Assembly: GCA_002353205.1 (NCBI GenBank)
Contig: DEJE01000026.1
Coordinates: 13,497-19,528 of the forward strand
Length of the DNA: 6,032 nucleotides
Direction: 5' to 3'
From: Prevotella sp. UBA2756
GTDB taxonomy: Bacteria; Bacteroidota; Bacteroidia; Bacteroidales; Bacteroidaceae
The position numbers and the translations under genes are program-made. Shown piece by piece: positions 1 through 4,388 of the stretch (within the stretch, counting starts at the first letter, position 1; each line of letters starts with the position of its first letter). The notes beneath the pieces were generated by a model. That model ran no database searches, was not told where the DNA came from, and was given only the letters and a program-made list of their open reading frames with translations.

Positions 1-611
1 TTGTCGTCTATCATCAGCAATTCTGGGAAACCACCCTGCTTCAGGTACTCGTCGAAAGCTGCCCTGCGAAATGCCTCTGCCTTCGTGGTGCGACGTTCAG
101 TATCTACCTCCTTCATCGTGCAGAACTCTCTGAAGGAGAAAGGATAAAGTGATATTTCCTTATTGCGACCAGAGAGGTGTGTGGCCAGTTCGCCACTGAG
201 CAGTTTGGCATTAGAGCCTGTGATGATAACGTGCATTTTCTTTCTCAGCATACGATTGACGAACAGATGCCATCCTTCGACGTTTTGTATCTCATCGAGG
301 AAAAGATACTGAAAGTCGCCGTATATTTTATACAGAATCTCCAACACGTCGTTCAGCTGGTCTGCCTTGAGATCAACCAACCGTTCATCATCGAAGTCAG
401 CGTATGCGAACTTCAGTTTGTGATTGTGCATAGCCTGATAGCAAAGCGTTGATTTACCGCTTCGCCTGACACCAATGACTACCTGTGCCTGAGTGCTTTT
501 GAAGTCAATCAGACTCTCTTCACGCCGCTGGCATAATATATCTTCAGCTCTGCTTTCCATTTCCTCCTGCTGGTCAGTAAGGATGAATTCCAATGTCCTT
601 TTGTCAACCAT
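1..611 (-). CDS. AAA+ ATPase of the DUF4143 type, N-terminal part (gene runs off the left edge)
   Basis: The frame opens at ATG 611-609 and stays open for 203 codons to the window edge, so the C-terminal half, where DUF4143 normally lies, is not visible. The P-loop GVRRSGKST is at residues 47-55, the Walker B strand YLFLDEIQ at 102-109, a sensor-like strand VIITGSNAKLLSGE at 128-141, a conserved basic segment THLSGR at 144-149, and the family signature GGFPEL at 193-198. The arrangement matches the large Bacteroidota family of ATP-binding proteins with AAA plus DUF4143 domains, usually near 400 residues. Their cellular role is poorly defined; many are mobile or accessory genes. The start is supported by a -7 promoter box about 28 bp upstream. 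The family call is firm; the function is unknown. Confidence 0.9.
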   Translation of the reverse strand, partial: MVDKRTLEFILTDQQEEMESRAEDILCQRREESLIDFKSTQAQVVIGVRRSGKSTLCYQAMHNHKLKFAYADFDDERLVDLKADQLNDVLEILYKIYGDFQYLFLDEIQNVEGWHLFVNRMLRKKMHVIITGSNAKLLSGELATHLSGRNKEISLYPFSFREFCTMKEVDTERRTTKAEAFRRAAFDEYLKQGGFPELLMIDD

Positions 612-618
612 AACGATG

Positions 619-646
619 ATATTTGCACGTTTTCGCGTGCAAATAT
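619..646. repeat. Perfect 11-bp inverted repeat over the ATPase promoter and start site
   Basis: ATATTTGCACG (619-629) and its exact reverse complement CGTGCAAATAT (636-646) flank a 6-nt spacer. The repeat covers most of the -7 box, the predicted transcription start and the leader. That is the usual position for a repressor operator; in RNA, only the part downstream of the start could fold. The operator role is inferred from position only. Confidence 0.6.
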
Positions 647-647
647 A
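639..647 (-). promoter_or_regulatory. Predicted promoter -7 box of the ATPase gene
   Basis: Read on the minus strand, 647-639 is TATATTTGC, a perfect match to the Bacteroidota -7 consensus TAnnTTTG. It would place the transcription start near 630-635 and give a leader of about 20 nt before ATG 611. No clear -33 TTTG is seen; the nearest copy of an upstream direct repeat occupies that position instead, which may mean an activator-dependent promoter. Confidence 0.55.
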
Positions 648-663
648 CGAAGAAAATATCTAA

Positions 664-747
664 AACGCGATATTTTACATAAAAACACAGCATCAGAATA
701 CGATATTTTACAAGAAATGACGATTTAGAACGCGATATTTTACATAA
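664..747. repeat. Three direct repeats with 32-33 bp spacing upstream of the ATPase gene
   Basis: CGATATTTTACA occurs at 668-679, 701-712 and 733-744. The outer two copies extend to an identical 19-mer (664-682 and 729-747); the middle copy is shorter and diverged. Spacings of 33 and 32 bp are close to three helical turns, so the copies face the same side of the DNA. The copy nearest the gene lies at about the -33 position of the ATPase promoter. A set of regulator-binding sites is the simplest reading. Confidence 0.6.
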
Positions 748-762
748 TAACGCCACAATTTT

Positions 763-833
763 AAAAGTGTAGTTTTGACATTTATCATTGAAAAGTGTAG
801 TTTTTTGCCATCAAAAGTTATTGAAAAATGTAA
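763..833. repeat. AT-rich direct repeats (two exact 14-mers and one degenerate copy)
   Basis: AAAAGTGTAGTTTT is found at 763-776 and again at 791-804. A degenerate copy in the context ATTGAAAAATGTAA lies at 820-833, matching ATTGAAAAGTGTAG at 787-800. A TAnnTTTG match (TAGTTTTG, 770-777) lies in the first copy but has no gene close downstream. Function unknown. Confidence 0.45.
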
Positions 834-886
834 AAAAAACTGCTGTAAGTGTGGGGAAGAAGTCGTGACAAAGATAAGCATTTTTT

Positions 887-1039
887 ATGAAACCAGCACT
901 ATCTTTCGCCATTATTTTACTACAACTATATACGTATCGCGCATTTTCTGATACTCCCGTTTCTTTTGAACAAGGCAAGCACCACTTTTTTGAAGACATA
1001 ATAACAGAAGGACAAACTCCCGTTTTGGCGAGTTTCTAA
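887..1039 (+). CDS. Possible 50-residue exported peptide or truncated exported protein
   Basis: A frame from ATG 887 to TAA 1037-1039 encodes 50 residues. It starts with Lys2, then a hydrophobic stretch at residues 4-15, then a polar part from about residue 21, so it resembles a signal peptide with possible cleavage near residue 20. The C-terminal end, TPVLASF at 44-50, recalls the strand just before the CxxC of thioredoxin-fold proteins (KPVLVDF-like), and the frame stops where that motif would begin. It could therefore be the 5' remnant of an exported thioredoxin-like gene, a true small peptide, or chance. I see no TAnnTTTG box or ribosome-binding site upstream, and codon use is AT-rich unlike the genes to the right. 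A minus-strand frame overlaps it but looks less protein-like. Confidence 0.27.
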   Translation: MKPALSFAIILLQLYTYRAFSDTPVSFEQGKHHFFEDIITEGQTPVLASF

Positions 1040-1091
1040 ATAAATTTAGCACATTTTTATATAATTAGGTGGCAGTGCGGAGAATTTTGAC

Positions 1092-1099
1092 TATATTTG
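1092..1099 (+). promoter_or_regulatory. Predicted -7 promoter box before a nucleotidyltransferase remnant
   Basis: TATATTTG, followed by C, matches TAnnTTTG perfectly. It lies 17 bp before ATG 1116, a normal distance for a short Bacteroidota leader. No clear -33 element is visible. It seems to be an intact promoter in front of a broken gene. Confidence 0.5.
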
Positions 1100-1115
1100 C
1101 TATCGTTAAAGAACT

Positions 1116-1202
1116 ATGCATATGAAACGAACGGAAGTCGTAAACCAAATAAGGCAATACGCAAAGTTGCTCCTACGGCGACAAACGCGACCTGAAGCAT
1201 GA
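1116..1202 (+). pseudogene. Remnant of a nucleotidyltransferase (MNT-like) gene, 5' end only
   Basis: From ATG 1116 (second in-frame ATG at 1122) 28 codons are open to TGA 1200-1202. The start, MKRTEVVNQIRQYAK from the second ATG, resembles the N-terminal helix of minimal nucleotidyltransferase-fold proteins common in Bacteroidota. In that family the helix is followed by a short Pro/Ala segment and then a GSxARGD-type catalytic motif. Reading one base back from position 1163 gives KVAPTAT, which would continue the family pattern, so a frameshift seems to lie near 1163-1166. No catalytic motif follows in any frame; the rest of the gene is missing. The family assignment rests on recall of similar N-termini, not on a search. 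A chance short frame remains possible, though the promoter at the right distance argues against it. Confidence 0.4.
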
Positions 1203-1246
1203 AGACAAACAGTCTGGTTCACACTTCAGGCGTAAACCTATTACGC
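1191..1246 (+). terminator. Two adjacent hairpins, possible weak terminator before the toxin-antitoxin operon
   Basis: CCTGAAG (1191-1197) and CTTCAGG (1224-1230) form a long-loop stem. GCGTAA (1230-1235) and TTACGC (1241-1246) form a tight hairpin with a 5-nt loop. A T-run (1256-1261) begins about 10 nt after the second stem, too far for a classical intrinsic terminator, so the role is uncertain. Confidence 0.3.
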
Positions 1247-1302
1247 TAACCCAATATTTTTAAAGATATAGGCAAAGTGTTACATTTATCAAAAAAAATT
1301 TG

Positions 1303-1310
1303 TATCTTTG
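1303..1310 (+). promoter_or_regulatory. Promoter -7 box of the toxin-antitoxin operon
   Basis: TATCTTTG fits TAnnTTTG exactly. It predicts a transcription start near 1315-1318 and a leader of about 20 nt before ATG 1338. A longer antitoxin frame starting at TTG 1308 would begin inside this box, so the box decides the start in favour of ATG 1338. A TGTTAC at 1278-1283 lies 19 bp upstream and may stand in for the -33 element; this is weak. Confidence 0.6.
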
Positions 1311-1323
1311 TCGCCAGATAATA

Positions 1324-1337
1324 AAACGAAGACGTTT
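1324..1337. promoter_or_regulatory. Short palindrome directly before the antitoxin start, possible autoregulation site
   Basis: AAACG (1324-1328) and CGTTT (1333-1337) are exact inverted copies around AAGA and abut ATG 1338. Type II antitoxins commonly repress their own operon by binding palindromes near the promoter, and the position fits. Five-base arms can arise by chance, so this is only a candidate. Confidence 0.27.
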
Positions 1338-1607
1338 ATGATAGGAACAGCAACACCAAGGGTAAGCCCCGACACGTTCACGCTGACCGTGCCGAAGTCC
1401 GATGTGAGCCTCTTCAAGTCGATTGCCAAGAAAATGGGCTGGAAGATTGAGCGCAAACGTGCGGCAAAGCCTCGTCTCTACGACCCAGAGACTGGCGACA
1501 GTCTGAACGATGCAACGATGAAGGTCATTGAGGATGCACGGAAGGGGAAGGATGTCATAGAGGTCGGCTCGATGGACGAATATCTGGAGCTGGTAAAAAA
1601 CTTATAA
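1338..1607 (+). CDS. Type II antitoxin (RelB-like partner of a YafQ-family toxin)
   Basis: 89 residues from ATG 1338. The N-terminal part, a beta strand TFTLTVP (13-19) followed by a helix DVSLFKSIAKKMGW (22-35), resembles the N-terminal module of Bacteroidota antitoxins. A basic linker (KIERKRAAKPR, 36-46) follows, then a C-terminal helix NDATMKVIEDARKGKD (57-72) and a terminal segment of the kind that usually wraps the toxin. The order antitoxin then toxin, with a 6-nt gap, fits a co-translated pair. It should neutralise the toxin and, with it, repress the operon. An upstream TTG start (10 extra residues) is rejected because it falls in the promoter box. I cannot assign a precise antitoxin family from sequence alone. 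Confidence 0.8.
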   Translation: MIGTATPRVSPDTFTLTVPKSDVSLFKSIAKKMGWKIERKRAAKPRLYDPETGDSLNDATMKVIEDARKGKDVIEVGSMDEYLELVKNL

Positions 1608-1613
1608 CCGACG

Positions 1614-1919
1614 ATGGCAAAGTTCTCGCTGAAACTCACCAAACGCTATCTGCGTGACTTGAAGCTGGCTCGCAAGCGCGGCATGGACGAAAGCCTGCTC
1701 AATGACATTATCAGAAAGTTGCTTGATGACGTGCCCCTGCCAGAGAAGAACCGTGACCACCAGTTGCACGGCGACTACGAAGGCTACCGCGAGTGCCACA
1801 TCACTCCGAACTGGCTGCTCATATACGTTAAAGACACCGACATCAAGATTATTTCACTTTCGCGGACAGGCACTCACTCCGACCTGTTCGACAAGAAGAA
1901 CAAACTGAAAGCGAAATGA
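1614..1919 (+). CDS. Type II toxin, YafQ/RelE-family mRNA endoribonuclease
   Basis: 101 residues, close to E. coli YafQ (92). Recognisable blocks are the N-terminal helices KRYLRDLKLARKRG (10-23), DHQLHGDYEGYREC (48-61), HITPNWLLIY (62-71) and RTGTHSDLF (84-92). By comparison with E. coli YafQ, His49, His62, Trp67, His88 and Phe92 occupy the positions of H50, H63, W68, H87 and F91. The position of YafQ Asp67, an active-site residue, is Asn66 here. YafQ toxins cut mRNA in the ribosomal A site. The gene follows the antitoxin by 6 nt and surely shares its transcript. The change to Asn may lower activity or may be a normal family variant. The family call is firm; activity is unproven. Confidence 0.9.
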   Translation: MAKFSLKLTKRYLRDLKLARKRGMDESLLNDIIRKLLDDVPLPEKNRDHQLHGDYEGYRECHITPNWLLIYVKDTDIKIISLSRTGTHSDLFDKKNKLKAK

Positions 1920-2102
1920 GCGGATACCGAGCCTGCGTCGCTGACACTTGAGCAACGGGAAAAGAGACTATCGGTAAGCATATTTGTAATAATGTGAAAG
2001 CTGTAAAGGACTGCTTTTACAACGGTGACCTTGCAATCTCTATTTGCAGGTACATCCCAAATTTCCTTTTAAAAGATTATGAATCCGATAATGCCGTTTC
2101 AC

Positions 2103-2142
2103 GGTTATTGCAATCTCATGACATTGTGAAGTTGCAATAACC
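2103..2142. repeat. Perfect 11-bp inverted repeat, 40-bp hairpin
   Basis: GGTTATTGCAA (2103-2113) and TTGCAATAACC (2132-2142) are exact inverted copies around an 18-nt loop. Within the loop TCAT and GTGA can extend the pairing with one wobble. No T-run follows on either strand, so it does not look like an intrinsic terminator. It could be an operator, a recombination or transposon scar, or a structured RNA element. Confidence 0.55.
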
Positions 2143-2169
2143 ATGTATTCGTCTGTTACATCCTGTCTG

Positions 2170-2223
2170 TACTTTTGCAGCGTCAAGGAGGGCATGACCA
2201 TATTCCTCTTTGACACAAAAGTA
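2170..2223. repeat. 54-bp near-palindrome carrying a -7 box, SD-like sequence and ATG on both strands
   Basis: TACTTTTG (2170-2177) is mirrored by CAAAAGTA (2216-2223). GTCAAGGAGG (2182-2191) is mirrored by CCTCTTTGAC (2205-2214), with one G-T wobble. ATG at 2194-2196 is mirrored by CAT at 2199-2201. On each strand the order is TAnnTTTG, GTCAARGAGG, then ATG, so each strand carries what resembles a promoter and ribosome-binding site pointing inward. The short frames that follow (51 codons rightward to 2349, 53 codons leftward to 2040) are not recognisable. As RNA it folds into a long hairpin. Whether it is a double promoter, an operator or an element end cannot be decided from sequence. Confidence 0.6.
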
Positions 2224-2228
2224 TGGAT

Positions 2229-2264
2229 AAAGAGGCACTTCTCAGTTGCTCAGACAGCCTCTTT
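2229..2264 (+). other. Hairpin with competing partners
   Basis: AAAGAGGC (2229-2236) pairs with GCCTCTTT (2257-2264) around a 20-nt loop. Competing pairings are possible: CCTCTTT at 2205-2211 can pair with AAAGAGG at 2229-2235, and ACAGCC (2254-2259) with GGCTGT (2275-2280). Mutually exclusive stems are seen in attenuators, but no ligand-binding fold or terminator is recognisable. Confidence 0.3.
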
Positions 2265-2301
2265 CCGATGCCTGGGCTGTGTCTTTTCGATGCAATATCA
2301 A

Positions 2302-2433
2302 TTAGATTGCGCGGCGAAACAATTTGAATTGCGCGGCGAAACAATTTGAATTGCAGAGCTAAATAAATTGAATTGCAGAGCTAAATAAATTGAATTGCAG
2401 GGAAAAATAAATTGAATTGCAGGGAAAAATGAA
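2302..2433. repeat. Six tandem 22-bp repeats arranged as three pairs
   Basis: The core TTGAATTGC recurs with an exact 22-bp period at 2302 (variant TTAGATTGC), 2324, 2346, 2368, 2390 and 2412. Each core is followed by ten variable bases and AAT, AAA or GAA. The variable part is GCGGCGAAAC in units 1-2, AGAGCTAAAT in units 3-4 and AGGGAAAAAT in units 5-6, so neighbours match in pairs. The joins form AATT-n-AATT motifs, nearly palindromic between units 1, 2 and 3. The 22-bp period is about two helical turns. The array ends about 140 bp before the sigma-factor start. It has no spacers, so it is not a CRISPR. A multi-site regulator target or a dispersed repeat family are both possible. Confidence 0.85.
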
Positions 2434-2528
2434 CTGTGACGCAGCGCGGGAGCATCCGTCCGGCACCGCAAACAGCATCGGCTGGGAAGGCAAAATGTAG
2501 ATTATTTCAAAAAAAGTTATCATTCCCA

Positions 2529-2569
2529 TGCAGTATTTTCGTGTTTTTCGGACTTTATAAAGAGAGACA
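2529..2569 (+). promoter_or_regulatory. Leader/promoter element of the sigma-factor gene (copy 1)
   Basis: TGCAGTATTTTC (2529-2540) and GGACTTTATAAAGAGAGACA (2550-2569) recur in the same order, 21 versus 22 bp apart, before the next gene (4325-4366). TATTTTCG at 2534-2541 is one base off TAnnTTTG. The GAGAGA end lies 3 nt before ATG 2572 and can serve as ribosome-binding site here. Because the same element sits farther from the start in the second gene, it probably also acts at the promoter or RNA level, for example as a target of the encoded sigma factor. Confidence 0.5.
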
Positions 2570-2571
2570 TC

Positions 2572-4320
2572 ATGTTTTCGATGGAAGTGACACAGCTGAT
2601 AGAACGGTGCAGGCAGGGCGATGCGGATGCCCTCGGAGAGCTGTACGAGGCATACGCCCAGAAGATGAGAGGCGTATGCCGTCGGTATATCAGCGACGAA
2701 CAAGCCATCAGCGACGTATTGCATGACTCGTTCGTGATTATCTTTACCTCTTTCGACAAACTACGCGATGACAGGAAAGCAGAGGCATGGATGATGTCGA
2801 TAACGAGGAATGTGGCATCGAAATACAAAGACCATCTGGCAAAGATGACCTTTGTGCAACTGGAGGAAGCAGAGCATTTGCAGACGCCTGAAGGTGCGGG
2901 CGAAGTGAGAGGCGTGCCATTGGAGGATGTGCAGCACCTCGTCGACCGTCTGCCGGAGGGTTATGGTCAGGTGTTCCGGCTGTCGGTGTTTGAAGGGATG
3001 TCGCACAAGAAGATTGCCGACACGCTGGGCATTGAGCCCCATTCGTCATCGTCGCAACTGGCACGGGCGAAGAAGATGCTGCGCCAGATGATGCAGCAAT
3101 ACTGGGCAGCCGTGCTTCTGTTGCTACTGGTTCCCATTACGTTCTATCTGTTCAAAACTTCCGTCAAGGATGAAGACGGCGGTGGGCAGCCGTCGCCTAT
3201 TGTGGTGAAAAAGAAAGACACGCCGAAAGAATCGCCAAAAGATTCTCGGGCGAAAGACGATGGTGAGAACCTATCGGCCGATGGTGAGCACCTATCATCA
3301 CCAGAAAAGCCTGTGATTTCGCTGATCGCTCAGACTGTGGACACCATCACGGAGGACACCTTAGCCCACATCGTTGCTCAGGAGCAAGCAACAACTGACA
3401 CCGTATCAGGCGATACGACAACGACGATACACGAAGTGGAGTTACCACAATATGACATAGCGGACTTGTTCCCCGAAAAGTCTACCGTCAGCACCCATAA
3501 CGAGAAACGATGGTCGTTGCAGCTGGCATACGCAGGGCAGATAGACGAGCAGAACCGTTACAACCAGCCGTTCAGTTTGAAGCCTGCGCCGTCAGACGGA
3601 CAGTCTGTGCCTGGGCCATTCCCAAGCACGATGATCCCGGACCATATTGACAACTGGACGGACTATGCCATCTATCTGGCAAACAACCCCGATGCCGTGA
3701 GCGACAAGACCCGTAGCAGCATCATGCACATCGCCCTGAACAATGCCAACCGCCCAGGTGAAGACAAGATTCTGCGAACGAGTCACCACCAGATGCCCGT
3801 CACATGGTCGCTGGCATTCAAGTACAAATTGAATCATCGCTTCGGACTGGAGACAGGTCTCAGCTACAGTCGCCTGACCTCCGACTTTGAGTTGGGCGCC
3901 GATGGCCGCTCGGCGACGGAAGGAGACGCTTGCCTCGGCAATAATACGATCCGCGAGCAGCAGGCCATTCATTATCTCGGTATCCCCATAAAGGGTATAT
4001 ATAATCTGTATGGCGGACGGCGATGGGGTCTCTATGGCAGCCTCGGAGTGACAACCGAGATTCCCGTCCGTTCCACCCTCCACTCTGACTTCTACGTGAA
4101 CGGTCAGTATGAGGCCAGCGACAAGACTACTATTCGTGCACCGTGGCAGTTCTCTACCACCCTCGGTCTCGGTCTGCAATACAACGTCACGCCCAACATC
4201 GGACTGTTTGCAGAGCCAAGCCTGCAATACTACATTCCGACGGGGACACAAATAGAAACCTACCGCACGGAGCATCCGTTTACGTTCTCTTTGCCTCTGG
4301 GCATCAGATTTACATGGTAG
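2572..4320 (+). CDS. ECF sigma factor fused to a transmembrane helix and an outer-membrane beta-barrel
   Basis: 582 residues in one unbroken frame. Residues 5-85 are sigma region 2 (LGELYEAYAQ, DVLHDSFVIIF, AEAWMMSITRN at 71-80). Residues 118-172 are region 4, with LPEGYGQVFRL (127-137), SHKKIADTLGI (144-154) and recognition helix HSSSSQLARAKKML (157-170). A hydrophobic helix YWAAVLLLLLVPITFYLF (177-194) starts almost at once; basic residues before it predict the sigma part in the cytoplasm. A charged, Thr-rich linker (195-312) would cross the periplasm. Residues 313-582 look like an eight-stranded outer-membrane barrel of the porin/OMP_b-brl type: strands include RWSLQLAYAG (313-322), HYLGIPIKGIYNLY (467-480) and a C-terminal LPLGIRFTW ending in an aromatic residue. 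In Bacteroidota, ECF sigma genes often neighbour separate dual-membrane-spanning anti-sigma (Dma-type) barrel proteins; here the two are joined and no anti-sigma domain is visible. I infer a membrane-held sigma factor freed by proteolysis after an envelope signal. ATG 2581 is an alternative start. Confidence 0.85.
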   Translation: MFSMEVTQLIERCRQGDADALGELYEAYAQKMRGVCRRYISDEQAISDVLHDSFVIIFTSFDKLRDDRKAEAWMMSITRNVASKYKDHLAKMTFVQLEEAEHLQTPEGAGEVRGVPLEDVQHLVDRLPEGYGQVFRLSVFEGMSHKKIADTLGIEPHSSSSQLARAKKMLRQMMQQYWAAVLLLLLVPITFYLFKTSVKDEDGGGQPSPIVVKKKDTPKESPKDSRAKDDGENLSADGEHLSSPEKPVISLIAQTVDTITEDTLAHIVAQEQATTDTVSGDTTTTIHEVELPQYDIADLFPEKSTVSTHNEKRWSLQLAYAGQIDEQNRYNQPFSLKPAPSDGQSVPGPFPSTMIPDHIDNWTDYAIYLANNPDAVSDKTRSSIMHIALNNANRPGEDKILRTSHHQMPVTWSLAFKYKLNHRFGLETGLSYSRLTSDFELGADGRSATEGDACLGNNTIREQQAIHYLGIPIKGIYNLYGGRRWGLYGSLGVTTEIPVRSTLHSDFYVNGQYEASDKTTIRAPWQFSTTLGLGLQYNVTPNIGLFAEPSLQYYIPTGTQIETYRTEHPFTFSLPLGIRFTW

Positions 4321-4324
4321 GCGG

Positions 4325-4366
4325 TGCAGTCTTTTCATCGACTTGGGGACTATATAAATAGAGACA
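4325..4366 (+). promoter_or_regulatory. Leader/promoter element before the lipoprotein gene (copy 2)
   Basis: TGCAGTCTTTTC (4325-4336) and GGACTATATAAATAGAGACA (4347-4366) repeat the element before the sigma gene: 11 of 12 and 18 of 20 bases match. It begins 5 bp after the stop codon of the sigma/barrel gene and ends 22 bp before ATG 4389. It is too far from that ATG to be only a ribosome-binding site, so a second promoter or shared RNA control site for the lipoprotein gene is the best reading. Confidence 0.5.
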
Positions 4367-4388
4367 ACCCTATTAAACGCAAAAGAAC

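Larger units (their letters stand above)
612..1115. other. AT-rich intergenic region with repeats and no firm gene
   Basis: About 500 bp between the leftward ATPase gene and the next rightward promoter. It is clearly richer in A and T than the genes to its right. It contains the ATPase promoter, its inverted repeat, two families of direct repeats and one short frame that might encode an exported peptide. I see no tRNA, no insertion sequence ends and no CRISPR-like structure in it. Confidence 0.6.
1920..2571. other. 650-bp structured intergenic region without a convincing gene
   Basis: Between the toxin and the sigma-factor gene I find no frame with recognisable homology. The region is packed with structure: a direct repeat TTGCAATCTC (2031-2040 and 2108-2117), a 40-bp hairpin (2103-2142), a 54-bp near-palindrome with a -7 box on each strand (2170-2223), alternative hairpins (2229-2280), a tandem 22-bp array (2302-2433) and the leader element before the sigma gene. 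Short frames exist at 1952-2140 (plus, no ATG), 2040-2201 (minus) and 2194-2349 (plus), none recognisable. It may be a long regulatory region or leader, or the scar of lost genes. Confidence 0.55.

Noticed and set aside
811..999. 62-codon minus-strand frame in the AT-rich intergenic region
   Set aside because: No recognisable motif, no promoter box near its start, and low-complexity C-terminus from poly-A tracts; the overlapping plus-strand frame looks more protein-like.
1602..1799. 65-codon minus-strand frame opposite the toxin
   Set aside because: Shadow of the YafQ-family toxin, whose catalytic motifs fix the plus frame.
2143..2349. 68-codon plus-strand frame running into the repeat array
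   Set aside because: Its ATG lies before the -7 box at 2170, and the frame is made of palindrome and repeat sequence with no homology. The inner ATG at 2194 has an SD-like sequence and is mentioned as a finding only.
2302..2433. CRISPR array
   Set aside because: Units are directly tandem with no unique spacers, only 22 bp in period, and there are no cas genes in the window.
2143..2571. Insertion sequence or transposon
   Set aside because: Palindromes are present but there is no transposase frame, no matching terminal repeats around a cargo and no visible target-site duplication.
2359..2724. 121-codon minus-strand frame
   Set aside because: Made of the repeat array and the antisense of the sigma region; the sigma frame clearly has the protein-family signal.
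3592..4338. 248-codon minus-strand frame opposite the barrel domain
   Set aside because: Antisense shadow of the barrel, which shows family-like beta strands and an aromatic C-terminus. The minus translation has no recognisable features.
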